In this document: positions 33,545 to 42,551 of the stretch, in pieces
Layout of the letters: every line of letters begins with the position of its first letter
Position numbering within the stretch: the stretch's first letter is position 1
Assembly: GCF_027270735.1 (NCBI RefSeq)
Contig: NZ_JAPWIJ010000020.1
Span: 1-45,498, forward strand
Source of the DNA: Rhodococcus ruber
GTDB lineage: Bacteria; Actinomycetota; Actinomycetes; Mycobacteriales; Mycobacteriaceae
Direction of reading: 5' to 3'
Length of the DNA: 45,498 nt
The notes under the pieces: generated by a model
What the model was told of the DNA's origin: nothing
Database searches by the model: none
What the model saw: only the letters and a program-made list of their open reading frames with translations
Made by a program: the position numbers and the translations under genes

Positions 33545-35593
33545 GTGCCGTCGAAGACCGAGTTGCCAACCGTTCCCGCTCTACTGCAGGTCGCGGTGCA
33601 CTCACTGGGCGGCAAGGAACGTAGCAATCAGCTGACGATGGCCTCGGCGGTAGCGCACTCGATCGATACCGGTGAGCATCTCGCGGTGCAGGCAGGCACC
33701 GGTACCGGAAAGTCCCTCGCCTATCTGGTCCCGAGCATCAGGCACGCGGTCGAATCCGGTAAGACCGTCATCGTCTCCACGGCCACCATCGCATTGCAGC
33801 GGCAGTTGGTCGACCGGGACCTGCCCCGCCTGTCCGACGCGCTGACCGAGGCTCTCGGTCGGCGACCGAAGTTCGCGATCCTCAAGGGCCGCAACAACTA
33901 CTTGTGCATGAACAAGATCCACACCGGTGCCGCGCAGGAAGCACCGGATGCGGAGCTGTTCGACCCGTTCGCGGTCTCGCGCATGGGCCGCGAGGTGGTA
34001 CGGCTGACCAAGTGGTCGTCCGAGACCGAGACGGGCGACCGCGACGACGTGGTGCCCGGAGTCAGCGATCAGGCCTGGCGTCAGGTCAGCGTCACTGCGC
34101 GCGAATGCCTGGGCAAGTCCCGTTGCCCCGTCGGCGAGGACTGCTTCGCCGAACGCGCTCGTACCGAGGCCGCCCAGGTCGACGTTGTGGTGACCAACCA
34201 CGCCCTGCTCGCGATCGACGCGATCACGGGCATCCAGATCCTGCCCGAGCACGACGTCGTGGTCGTCGACGAAGCTCACGAACTGGTCGATCGAGTGACG
34301 GGCGTTGCAACAGAGGAGCTGTCGGCGGCAACCGTCACCGCGGCCGCTCGCCGAAGTGCGAAGTTGATCGAAGAAGAGACGGTGGATCAACTCGAAGGTG
34401 CAGCCGAGAACTGGGCCGCGATTCTCGACGAGCTACCCCCGAGTCGCTGGCAATCTCTGCCCGACGGCGTCGGGCCGGCCCTCGCCTCCATCCGCGACGC
34501 CGCCTGGGCGGTACGCACCGCGATCGGCCCCAACAAGCAGGGCATGGCGGCCAGCGACCCCGAGGCTGCCGCGGCTCGCAGCGCCGCACTCGTCGCGATA
34601 GACGAGGTGCACGACAGCGCCGTTCGAGTTCTCACGGCCTTCGACGAACCCGATCCAGCCAAACGCAGGGACGTCGTCTGGCACGCCGTCGACGATTTCC
34701 GCGGCAACGTCAAACGCACGGTACGTATCGCCCCGCTCTCGGTCGGTGGGCTGCTGCGTGCGCGACTCTTCGCCGAATCCACCGTGGTCCTGACATCGGC
34801 AACCCTGACCGTCGGTGGGTCGTTCGACGGGTTGGCCGTCAACTGGGGCCTGCCTGCGGAGACGCCGTCTCGCAGCGACACCGCAATGGCCTCGGGCGTG
34901 GAACCACCGTCCGATACCGGGTCGATCCGCTGGAATTCGCTCGACGTCGGGTCGCCGTTCGATCACGCCCGCGCCGGCATCATGTACATCGCCAAGCATC
35001 TCTCACCGCCCGGACGCGACGGCCTCTCCAAGTCCTACCTCGACGAAATCGAGTCTCTGGTCAGCGCAGCGGGAGGACGCACACTCGGACTCTTCTCGTC
35101 GATGCGTGCCGCCAAGGCTGCCGCGGAGGAAATGCGTGAGCGTCTCGACACGCCGATCCTGTGCCAGGGCGACGATTCCACCGGTGCACTGGTGCAGAAG
35201 TTCGCCGACGACGAGGCCACCTCGTTGTTCGGGACGTTGTCACTGTGGCAGGGCGTGGACGTGCCGGGCCCCTCGCTCAGTCTGGTGATTCTGGATCGGA
35301 TTCCGTTTCCCCGGCCCGACGATCCGCTACTCGTAGCCCGCCAGCAGGCCGTGGAATCCCGCGGCGGCAACGGGTTTCTCGCCGTCGCCGCCAACCATGC
35401 CGCCCTGCTGCTCGCGCAGGGCGTCGGCCGCCTGCTCCGCAGCGTGGACGACAAAGGCGTTGTCGCCGTTCTCGATTCACGTCTGGCCACTGCTCGCTAC
35501 GGCGGTTACCTCCGGGCCTCGTTGCCTCCGTTCTGGGAGACCTCGGACCCGGAGGTGGTGCGCAAGGCGCTCACCCGTCTGGCAGGAAAGTAG
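33545..35593 (+). CDS. dinG: DinG-type ATP-dependent DNA helicase (XPD-like)
   Basis: A 682-residue superfamily 2 helicase of the XPD/DinG group, 5'-3', likely resolving R-loops, D-loops or G-quadruplexes. Walker A is QAGTGTGKSLAYLVP (~50) and the DEAH box is VVVDEAHEL (~241). Between them, Cys residues in YLCMNKIH, ARECLGKSRCP and EDCFAE can supply the 4Fe-4S cluster. C-terminal motifs are FGTLSLWQGVDVPG, LDRIPFPRPDDP and QGVGRLLRS (motif VI Arg). All key motifs are intact. The 3' end abuts glgP, which faces it with an 11-base gap. Confidence 0.93.
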   Translation: MPSKTELPTVPALLQVAVHSLGGKERSNQLTMASAVAHSIDTGEHLAVQAGTGTGKSLAYLVPSIRHAVESGKTVIVSTATIALQRQLVDRDLPRLSDALTEALGRRPKFAILKGRNNYLCMNKIHTGAAQEAPDAELFDPFAVSRMGREVVRLTKWSSETETGDRDDVVPGVSDQAWRQVSVTARECLGKSRCPVGEDCFAERARTEAAQVDVVVTNHALLAIDAITGIQILPEHDVVVVDEAHELVDRVTGVATEELSAATVTAAARRSAKLIEEETVDQLEGAAENWAAILDELPPSRWQSLPDGVGPALASIRDAAWAVRTAIGPNKQGMAASDPEAAAARSAALVAIDEVHDSAVRVLTAFDEPDPAKRRDVVWHAVDDFRGNVKRTVRIAPLSVGGLLRARLFAESTVVLTSATLTVGGSFDGLAVNWGLPAETPSRSDTAMASGVEPPSDTGSIRWNSLDVGSPFDHARAGIMYIAKHLSPPGRDGLSKSYLDEIESLVSAAGGRTLGLFSSMRAAKAAAEEMRERLDTPILCQGDDSTGALVQKFADDEATSLFGTLSLWQGVDVPGPSLSLVILDRIPFPRPDDPLLVARQQAVESRGGNGFLAVAANHAALLLAQGVGRLLRSVDDKGVVAVLDSRLATARYGGYLRASLPPFWETSDPEVVRKALTRLAGK

Positions 35594-35604
35594 CGCTACT
35601 ACCG

Positions 35605-38127
35605 CTACGGAGTCGACACCAAACCGAGCTCGGCATCCGAGGCCAGGCCGTCGTGATGCGGCAGCACCCGCACGGTGTATCCCACTGCGCCGCTGTGCGG
35701 CAGCGTGCTCTCGCCTGCATAAACGTGCTCGCCGCCCTCCGTACCCACGTGCGTCATGGGCGTCGCCGCGATGTCGGTGAGGTTCTCCTCGTCGTCGGCG
35801 CGACCGACCACCGCCTGCACCACGACGTCCGCCGCGTCCAAGCCGCCGAGGTCGACGTTCGCGCGCAGCGAGAGCTCCGCACCGATCACCGGAGTATCCG
35901 GTAGCCCTTCGCTGTCGACGCGGGTGACTTTCACGCCGTCCCAGGCCTGTTCGACGCGGCGACGGTACGCCGCCACGTCCGTGGCACCGCGGTGACCGTC
36001 GGCCGCCACCGCGCGAGCGGACTCGGCAGCCGGCGCGTAGTAGCCGAGCGTGTAGTCCTGAACCATTCTGGACGCCAGCACCTTCGGGCCCAGCTGTTCG
36101 AGGGTGTGCCGCACCATTTCGATCCATCGACCGGGCACGCCGTCCTCGCCGCGGTCGTAGAACTTGGGCAGTACAGCCTGTTCGAGCAGCTCGTACAGAG
36201 CAGCTGCTTCGAGATCGTCCCGTCGGTTGTCGTCGGTGACACCATCGGCCGTCGGGATGGCCCAGCCGTTCTCGCCGTCGTACATCTCGTCCCACCAGCC
36301 GTCGCGGATCGAGAGGTTGAGGCCGCCGTTGAGTGCCGATTTCATGCCCGAGGTGCCGCACGCTTCGAGCGGTCGCAGCGGATTGTTCAGCCATACATCG
36401 CATCCCCAGTACAGGAAGCGCGCCATGGACATGTCGTAGTCGGGCAGGAACACGATGCGGTGCCGCACGTCGGCTTGATCAGCGAACTTGACGATCTGCT
36501 GAATGAGCGCCTTTCCGCCGTCGTCGGCGGGATGCGACTTGCCTGCGACCACAAGTTGGACCGGTCGTTCCGGGTCCAGCAACATCGCCCGCAGTCGCTC
36601 GGGTTCGCGCAGCATCAGAGTCAGGCGCTTGTACGTCGGCACGCGTCGAGCGAACCCGACGGTCAGCACGTTTGGATCGAAAACACCTGCAGTCCAACTG
36701 ATCTCAGCTTGCGTGGAACCGCGTTCGAGTGCCGACCGCCGCACGCGGCGCCGCACCTCGTCCACCAACTGCGCACGCAGAGCATTACGTGTGGACCACA
36801 CGCGCCCCGAGGACATCTCCCCCTCCTGTGCCCATTCCCGTGCAGACCACGTCGGGGCATGGACGCCGTTGGTGACCGATCCGATCGGCACCTCGGACGC
36901 ATCGAATCCCGGCCACAGACCGTTGAACATCTCGCGGCTGACGATGCCGTGGAGTTTCGATACACCGTTGGCTCGTTGACCGAGCCGCAATCCCATGTGC
37001 GCCATGTTGAACACCGAGGCATCGCTCTCGCCGCCGAGGGCAAGAATTCGGTCCATCGGCAGTCCCGGCAGCAACGCGGAATCCGGGCCGCCATCTTCGC
37101 TGCCGAAGTAGTGCCGAACGAGATCGGCGGGGAATCGGTCGATTCCTGCCGGGACCGGGGTGTGGGTGGTGAAGACGGTACCTGCCCGCACGGCGGCGAG
37201 AGCCGAGTCGAAGTCGAGTGCGCCCGTGGTGACCAGCTCCCGGATGCGTTCGACGCCGAGGAAGCCTGCGTGCCCCTCGTTCATGTGGAACACCTCGGGG
37301 TCGGGCAGTCCGTATGCGCGGGTGTAGGCCCGGATCGCACGAACACCCCCGATACCGGCGAGGATCTCTTGCTTGATGCGGTGATCCTGGTCGCCGCCGT
37401 ACAACCGGTCGGTCACCCCGCGCAGCTCGGGATCGTTGTCGGCAATGTCGGAGTCGAGCAACAACAGTGGGACGCGCCCCACCTGGGCGATCCACACACG
37501 CGCCCGCAGAACGCGGGACCCGGGCATCGATACGTGGATCAGCACCGGAGAATCGCCGTCGTCGGTGAGCAACCGAAGCGGCAGACCATGCGGGTCGAGG
37601 GACGGATAGCGCTCGGCCTGCCAGCCGTCGGCTGTCAGCGACTGCCGGAAGTACCCCGAGCGATAGAGCAACCCGACGCCTATCAACGGCAGGCCCAGGT
37701 CGGAGGCCTCCTTGAGGTGGTCCCCGGCCAAGATGCCGAGCCCACCGGAATAGTTAGGCAGCACTTCGGTGACGCCGAACTCCATCGAGAAGTACCCGAT
37801 GCCCGACGGCAGAGCCCGCCCTTTCGACAGCTCGTTCTGGTACCAGAGCGGACGGGCGAGGTAGTCGTGCAGATCCGCCTCGGCGGCGTCCAGTTCGGTC
37901 AGGAACCGCTCGTCGGCCGCCAACTCCTCCAGGCGAGCCGGCGCAACCGCTCCGAGCACGGCCACCGGGTCACGTTCGAGTTCGGTCCACAGCAACGGAT
38001 CGACGTGCTCGAACAGATCCTGCGTCGCCGAGTGCCACGACCACCTGAGGTTTGTCGAGAGCTCGGCGAGGGCATTCAAGCGGGCGGGAAGATGGGCTCG
38101 GACGGTGAATCGGCGCAAAGCTTTCAC
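35605..38127 (-). CDS. glgP: Alpha-glucan (glycogen) phosphorylase
   Basis: An 840-residue PLP-dependent phosphorylase releasing glucose-1-phosphate from alpha-1,4-glucans. It belongs to the short, archaeal/actinobacterial type with the N-terminal RRFTVRAHLPARLNALAEL domain. FSMEFGVTEVLPNYSGGLGILAGDHLKEASDLG lies at residues ~110-145. VFHMNEGHAGFLGVERIRE, VFTTHTPVPAGIDRFP and ACGTSGMKSALNGGLNLSI (PLP Lys) follow. Divergent from glgE-glgB, with which it shares the maltosyl-phosphate/glucan pathway. The start GTG 38127 lies eight bases after TAGGGT. Counterpart of Rv1328. Confidence 0.95.
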   Translation of the reverse strand: MKALRRFTVRAHLPARLNALAELSTNLRWSWHSATQDLFEHVDPLLWTELERDPVAVLGAVAPARLEELAADERFLTELDAAEADLHDYLARPLWYQNELSKGRALPSGIGYFSMEFGVTEVLPNYSGGLGILAGDHLKEASDLGLPLIGVGLLYRSGYFRQSLTADGWQAERYPSLDPHGLPLRLLTDDGDSPVLIHVSMPGSRVLRARVWIAQVGRVPLLLLDSDIADNDPELRGVTDRLYGGDQDHRIKQEILAGIGGVRAIRAYTRAYGLPDPEVFHMNEGHAGFLGVERIRELVTTGALDFDSALAAVRAGTVFTTHTPVPAGIDRFPADLVRHYFGSEDGGPDSALLPGLPMDRILALGGESDASVFNMAHMGLRLGQRANGVSKLHGIVSREMFNGLWPGFDASEVPIGSVTNGVHAPTWSAREWAQEGEMSSGRVWSTRNALRAQLVDEVRRRVRRSALERGSTQAEISWTAGVFDPNVLTVGFARRVPTYKRLTLMLREPERLRAMLLDPERPVQLVVAGKSHPADDGGKALIQQIVKFADQADVRHRIVFLPDYDMSMARFLYWGCDVWLNNPLRPLEACGTSGMKSALNGGLNLSIRDGWWDEMYDGENGWAIPTADGVTDDNRRDDLEAAALYELLEQAVLPKFYDRGEDGVPGRWIEMVRHTLEQLGPKVLASRMVQDYTLGYYAPAAESARAVAADGHRGATDVAAYRRRVEQAWDGVKVTRVDSEGLPDTPVIGAELSLRANVDLGGLDAADVVVQAVVGRADDEENLTDIAATPMTHVGTEGGEHVYAGESTLPHSGAVGYTVRVLPHHDGLASDAELGLVSTP

Positions 38128-38135
38128 AGGATCGA

Positions 38136-38141
38136 ACCCTA
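38136..38141 (-). promoter_or_regulatory. Possible -10 hexamer TAGGGT of glgP
   Basis: Minus-strand TAGGGT, eight bases, then GTG at 38127. The spacing is at the long end of those in this window, so the case is weaker. Confidence 0.35.
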
Positions 38142-38331
38142 CCCACGGACACCTGTGTCGATGGGCGGCTCGGCAAAATCCGAGCTGCCGCGCTCTCCGC
38201 GGGCAGTATGCGTCGGCGCACGCGCCATCTGCGCTGCTGCATTACGGTTGACGAGTAGAAGCACACCAATATCGGTTCGATCAGAGGTTGCGCCCGCGCA
38301 GCCATACCTCTAGCGAAGAATGGAGTGTGAA

Positions 38332-40338
38332 GTGACAGGTCGACTTGGTATCGACAATGTCCTTCCAGATACGACGACCGGAAAGTACCCCGCGAAAGCC
38401 GTGGTGGGCGAGACCTTTCCAGTCTCCGCCGACGTGTGGCGCGAGGGTCACGACGCGGTCGCCGCGACGTTGTCGGTGCGCGGACCAGGAGGCAAACTCG
38501 AACGCATCCCGATGACGCCGGGCCGCGAACCCGACACGTTCGACGCGGTCTTCGTCCCCTCCCGGCCGGGTTACTGGATCTGCCGCATCGAAGCGTGGAG
38601 TGATCCGATCAGCACCTGGCGGCATGCCGTGGAAGCCAAACTCGGAGTGGGCCAGAGCGCGCACGAACTCGCGAACGATCTGGAGATCGGGGCGCGGCTG
38701 TTCCTGCGCGCCGCCACCGGAGTCCCCGCCGAGAGCAGGCAACTGCTGGCCGACGTCGCCGCCGCGCTGCGCGACACCGACCGCCCACTGCCGGCCCGAG
38801 TGTCCTCGGCGTTCGCGTCGTCGGTCGCCGAACTGCTGTTCGCGCACCCGCTGCGCGAACTGGTGACCCGGTCGCGCGCGGTCAACATCTGGGTCGATCG
38901 CAACCTTGCTCTCAACGGTGCCTGGTACGAGTTCTTTCCTCGATCGACCGGCGGATGGAACGAGGACGGTTCGCCGCGGCACGGCACGTTCGCGACATCG
39001 ATCGAGCAGTTGCCCCGCATACAGCGGATGGGATTCGACATCGTCTACCTTCCGCCCATCCATCCGATCGGCACCATCAATCGCAAGGGCCCGAACAACA
39101 CGCTGACGCCCGGCCCCGAAGACGTCGGGTCGCCGTGGGCCATCGGCTCGAAGGACGGCGGGCACGACGCCATCCATCCCGAACTGGGCACCGAGGACGA
39201 CTTCCGCGCCTTCGTTGCCGCCGCACAGGAGCACAACCTGGAAGTGGCACTCGATCTCGCCCTGCAGGCCGCTCCCGATCACCCTTGGGCAGCAACGCAT
39301 TCCGAGTGGTTCACCGTGTTGCCGGACGGCACGATCGCGTACGCCGAGAACCCTCCGAAGAAGTATCAGGACATCTACCCGGTCAACTTCGACAACGACC
39401 GGCGCGGCATCTACGAAGAGGTGCTACGCGTGGTCCGATATTGGATCTCGCTGGGGGTCAAGGTCTTTCGAGTCGACAACCCGCACACCAAGCCACCGGA
39501 CTTCTGGGAGTGGCTCATCGCCGAGGTCAAGAAGACCGACCCGGACGTACTGTTCCTCGCGGAGGCCTTCACCCGTCCGGTGCGCATGTACGGATTGGCG
39601 CAGCGCGGTTTCACTCAGTCGTACACGTACTTCACCTGGCGTACCGCCAAGTGGGAACTGACCGAGTTCGCCGAGGAACATGCGCGGCGCGCCGACGACG
39701 CGCGGCCGAACCTGTTCGTCAACACCCCGGACATCCTGCACGAGAGCCTGCAGCACGGTGGGCCCGGAATGTTCGCTCTCCGGGCAGCTCTCGCTGCGAC
39801 GATGGCTCCCACCTGGGGCGTCTACTCCGGATACGAGCTGTTCGAGCACCAAGCCGTGCGTGAGGGCAGCGAGGAGTACCTGGACTCGGAGAAGTACCAG
39901 CTGCGTCCGCGCGATTTCGAGGGCGCGCTCGCCCGAGGCGAGTCTCTCGAGCCCTGGATCACGACGCTGAACGCGATTCGGCGTGCGCATCCGGCGCTGC
40001 AGCAGCTTCGCAACATCCACTTCCACACCATCGACAACGAAGCGCTGATCGGGTACTCGAAGTTCGACCCGCAGACCGGTGACTCGGTTCTGGTGGTGAT
40101 CAACCTCAACCCGTTCGGAGCCGAAGAAGGCACCATCCACCTGGACATGCCTGCCCTCGGCCACGACTGGCAGGACACCCTCACGATCAAGGACGAGGTG
40201 AGCGGCGTTCACTACGACTGGGGACACACCAATTTCGTCCGACTCGAGCCCTGGACGTCGGTGGCGCACATCTTCACGCTCCCCCACATTCCCTACCCGG
40301 CACGAATCGAACTGGCCTACCGCGGCAACCGAAAGTGA
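38332..40338 (+). CDS. glgE: Alpha-1,4-glucan:maltose-1-phosphate maltosyltransferase
   Basis: A 668-residue GH13_3 enzyme that extends alpha-glucan with maltosyl units from maltose-1-phosphate. An N-terminal Ig-like domain (YPAKAVVGETFPVSADVWRE) precedes the catalytic barrel: WYEFFPRSTGGWNEDG, MGFDIVYLPPIHPIG, KVFRVDNPHTKPPDFW with nucleophile Asp (~382), LFLAEAFTRPVRMYG with acid/base Glu (~410), and YELFEHQAVREGSEEYLDSE. It is about 30 residues shorter than the M. tuberculosis protein, mostly in the N-terminal domain. GTG 38332 is preceded by GGAG at six bases; ATG 38320 is an alternative. The stop overlaps glgB (GTGA). Confidence 0.95.
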   Translation: MTGRLGIDNVLPDTTTGKYPAKAVVGETFPVSADVWREGHDAVAATLSVRGPGGKLERIPMTPGREPDTFDAVFVPSRPGYWICRIEAWSDPISTWRHAVEAKLGVGQSAHELANDLEIGARLFLRAATGVPAESRQLLADVAAALRDTDRPLPARVSSAFASSVAELLFAHPLRELVTRSRAVNIWVDRNLALNGAWYEFFPRSTGGWNEDGSPRHGTFATSIEQLPRIQRMGFDIVYLPPIHPIGTINRKGPNNTLTPGPEDVGSPWAIGSKDGGHDAIHPELGTEDDFRAFVAAAQEHNLEVALDLALQAAPDHPWAATHSEWFTVLPDGTIAYAENPPKKYQDIYPVNFDNDRRGIYEEVLRVVRYWISLGVKVFRVDNPHTKPPDFWEWLIAEVKKTDPDVLFLAEAFTRPVRMYGLAQRGFTQSYTYFTWRTAKWELTEFAEEHARRADDARPNLFVNTPDILHESLQHGGPGMFALRAALAATMAPTWGVYSGYELFEHQAVREGSEEYLDSEKYQLRPRDFEGALARGESLEPWITTLNAIRRAHPALQQLRNIHFHTIDNEALIGYSKFDPQTGDSVLVVINLNPFGAEEGTIHLDMPALGHDWQDTLTIKDEVSGVHYDWGHTNFVRLEPWTSVAHIFTLPHIPYPARIELAYRGNRK

Positions 40339-42551
40339 GTGGATTCAACGTGACCAAGAATCCGACGACGCCCGAAGACACCGTCGCAGCCCCGTCCGAC
40401 AACGATCTCGATCTCATCGCTGCGGGTCGGCACTACAACCCCCATTCCGTGCTCGGTGCCCATCCGGTACCCGGCGGCACGGCCATCCGAGCGCTCAAGC
40501 CCGACGCCGAGAAGGTCGTCGCCCGAGTCGGCGGTGTCGATCACGAGCTGACACACGTCGCGCACGGGGTCTTCTCGGCGCTGCTGCCGTTCGAGGACCT
40601 GATCGACTATCGGCTCGTCGTTACATGGCCCGGCGGGCACGTCTCCGAATCCGCCGACGGGTACCGGTTCCTCCCCACTCTCGGTGAGCTCGATCTGCAC
40701 CTGTTCGGTGAGGGTCGGCACGAGCGGCTGTGGGACATCCTCGGCGCGCATCAGCAGTCGTACGCGACACCGGACGGTCCAGTGGTCGGTACCTCGTTCG
40801 CAGTGTGGGCCCCCGCAGCGCAGGGCGTCACCCTCGTAGGCGACTTCGACGGCTGGACCGGCCGCAGCTGGCCCATGCGTGTTCTGGGGTCGACCGGTGT
40901 GTGGGAGCTGTTCGTGCCCGACATCGCGCCGGGTGCGCTGTACAAGTTCCGCGTGAACGGTGCCGACGGTTCGGTCAAGGACAAGGCCGACCCGATGGCC
41001 TTCGCCACCGAGGTTCCGCCGTCGACCGCATCGGTCGTCACCGCGTCGTCGTACACCTGGAACGACGAGAAGTGGCTCGACACCAGGGCCGGCATCGAGC
41101 CGACTCAGGCCCCGATGAGTGTCTACGAGATCCACCTGGCGTCCTGGCGACCGGGCCTGGGTTACCGCGAACTGGCCGAGCAACTGGCCGAGTACATCAC
41201 CGAAACCGGCTTCACCCACGTCGAGCTTCTCCCGGTCGCCGAGCACCCCTTCGGCGGGTCCTGGGGCTACCAGGTGACGTCGTACTACGCGCCGACCTCA
41301 CGCTTCGGCAGTCCCGACGATTTCCGTTACTTCGTCGACCACCTGCACAGCGCTGGAATCGGCGTCATCGTCGACTGGGTACCTGCCCACTTCCCGAAAG
41401 ACGAGTGGGCGCTGGCTCGATTCGACGGCGGCCCGCTCTACGAACACGGCGACCCGCAGCGAGGTGAACAACTCGACTGGGGCACATTGGTTTTCGACTT
41501 CGGCCGCCGGGAGGTGCGCAACTTCCTCGTCGCGAACGCGCTGTACTGGATCGACGAGTTCCACATCGACGGCCTCCGCGTCGACGCCGTGGCATCGATG
41601 CTCTACCTGGATTACTCCCGCCCCGAGGGCGGTTGGTCTCCGAACATCTACGGCGGTCGGGAAAACCTCGAGGCCGTCACGTTCCTGCAGGAGATGAACG
41701 CGACGGTGCACAAGAAGCACCGCGGCGTCGTCACCGTGGCGGAGGAGTCGACGGCGTGGCCCGGTGTCACCCGCCCGACGAACGTCGGCGGACTCGGCTT
41801 CAACATGAAGTGGAACATGGGCTGGATGCACGACACCCTGGGCTTCCTCGGGCGTGATCCGATCCATCGCAGTTACCACCACCACGAGATCACCTTCTCC
41901 CTCGTCTATGCGTGGAGCGAGAACTACCTGCTCCCGATCAGCCACGACGAGGTGGTGCACGGCAAGGGGACGCTGTGGACTCGGATGCCCGGTGACGACT
42001 ACACCAAGGCAGCTGGGCTGCGCGGAATGCTCGCCTACATGTGGGCGCACCCGGGCAAGCAACTGCTGTTCATGGGCCAGGAGTTCGGCCAGACCCGTGA
42101 GTGGTCCGAGGAACGCGGTCTCGACTGGTACCAGATCGACGAAGAGCCCCTGCACAACGGCGTCAAATCGCTTGTCTCCGATCTGAACTCGACGTACAAG
42201 TCGCATCCGGCTCTGTGGACACTCGATACATCGCCGAGCGGGTACTCGTGGATCGACGCCAACGACACCGAGAACAACGTGCTGAGCTTTCTGCGGTACG
42301 GGTCCGACGGTTCGGTCATCGCGTGTATTTTCAACTTCTCCGGTTCCGAGCACGGCAGCTATCGTGTGGGACTACCGGAACCCGGCCGTTGGATCGAGAT
42401 CCTGAACACCGATGCAACGGAATACGGCGGCTCCGGAATGGGCAACCTGGGTGAAGTGACGGCAACATCGCACTCGTGGCACGGTCGACCGGCGTCAGGC
42501 CAGGTTGCACTTCCCGCCAACGGGGCGATCTGGATAAAACTGGAGCGATAG
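40335..42551 (+). CDS. glgB: 1,4-alpha-glucan branching enzyme
   Basis: A 738-residue GH13_9 branching enzyme introducing alpha-1,6 branches. Order: N1 domain (HYNPHSVLGAHPVPGGTAIR), CBM48 (FAVWAPAAQGVTLVGDFDGW), and the catalytic barrel with VYEIHLASWRPG, VELLPVAEHPFGGSWGYQV, DWVPAHFPKDEWAL, FHIDGLRVDAVASMLYLDYS (nucleophile Asp ~417), TVAEESTAWPGVT (acid Glu ~470) and LPISHDEVVHGKG. A C-terminal beta-sandwich follows. GTG 40335 overlaps the glgE stop; GTG 40350 is an alternative. All catalytic residues are present. Confidence 0.95.
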   Translation: MSGFNVTKNPTTPEDTVAAPSDNDLDLIAAGRHYNPHSVLGAHPVPGGTAIRALKPDAEKVVARVGGVDHELTHVAHGVFSALLPFEDLIDYRLVVTWPGGHVSESADGYRFLPTLGELDLHLFGEGRHERLWDILGAHQQSYATPDGPVVGTSFAVWAPAAQGVTLVGDFDGWTGRSWPMRVLGSTGVWELFVPDIAPGALYKFRVNGADGSVKDKADPMAFATEVPPSTASVVTASSYTWNDEKWLDTRAGIEPTQAPMSVYEIHLASWRPGLGYRELAEQLAEYITETGFTHVELLPVAEHPFGGSWGYQVTSYYAPTSRFGSPDDFRYFVDHLHSAGIGVIVDWVPAHFPKDEWALARFDGGPLYEHGDPQRGEQLDWGTLVFDFGRREVRNFLVANALYWIDEFHIDGLRVDAVASMLYLDYSRPEGGWSPNIYGGRENLEAVTFLQEMNATVHKKHRGVVTVAEESTAWPGVTRPTNVGGLGFNMKWNMGWMHDTLGFLGRDPIHRSYHHHEITFSLVYAWSENYLLPISHDEVVHGKGTLWTRMPGDDYTKAAGLRGMLAYMWAHPGKQLLFMGQEFGQTREWSEERGLDWYQIDEEPLHNGVKSLVSDLNSTYKSHPALWTLDTSPSGYSWIDANDTENNVLSFLRYGSDGSVIACIFNFSGSEHGSYRVGLPEPGRWIEILNTDATEYGGSGMGNLGEVTATSHSWHGRPASGQVALPANGAIWIKLER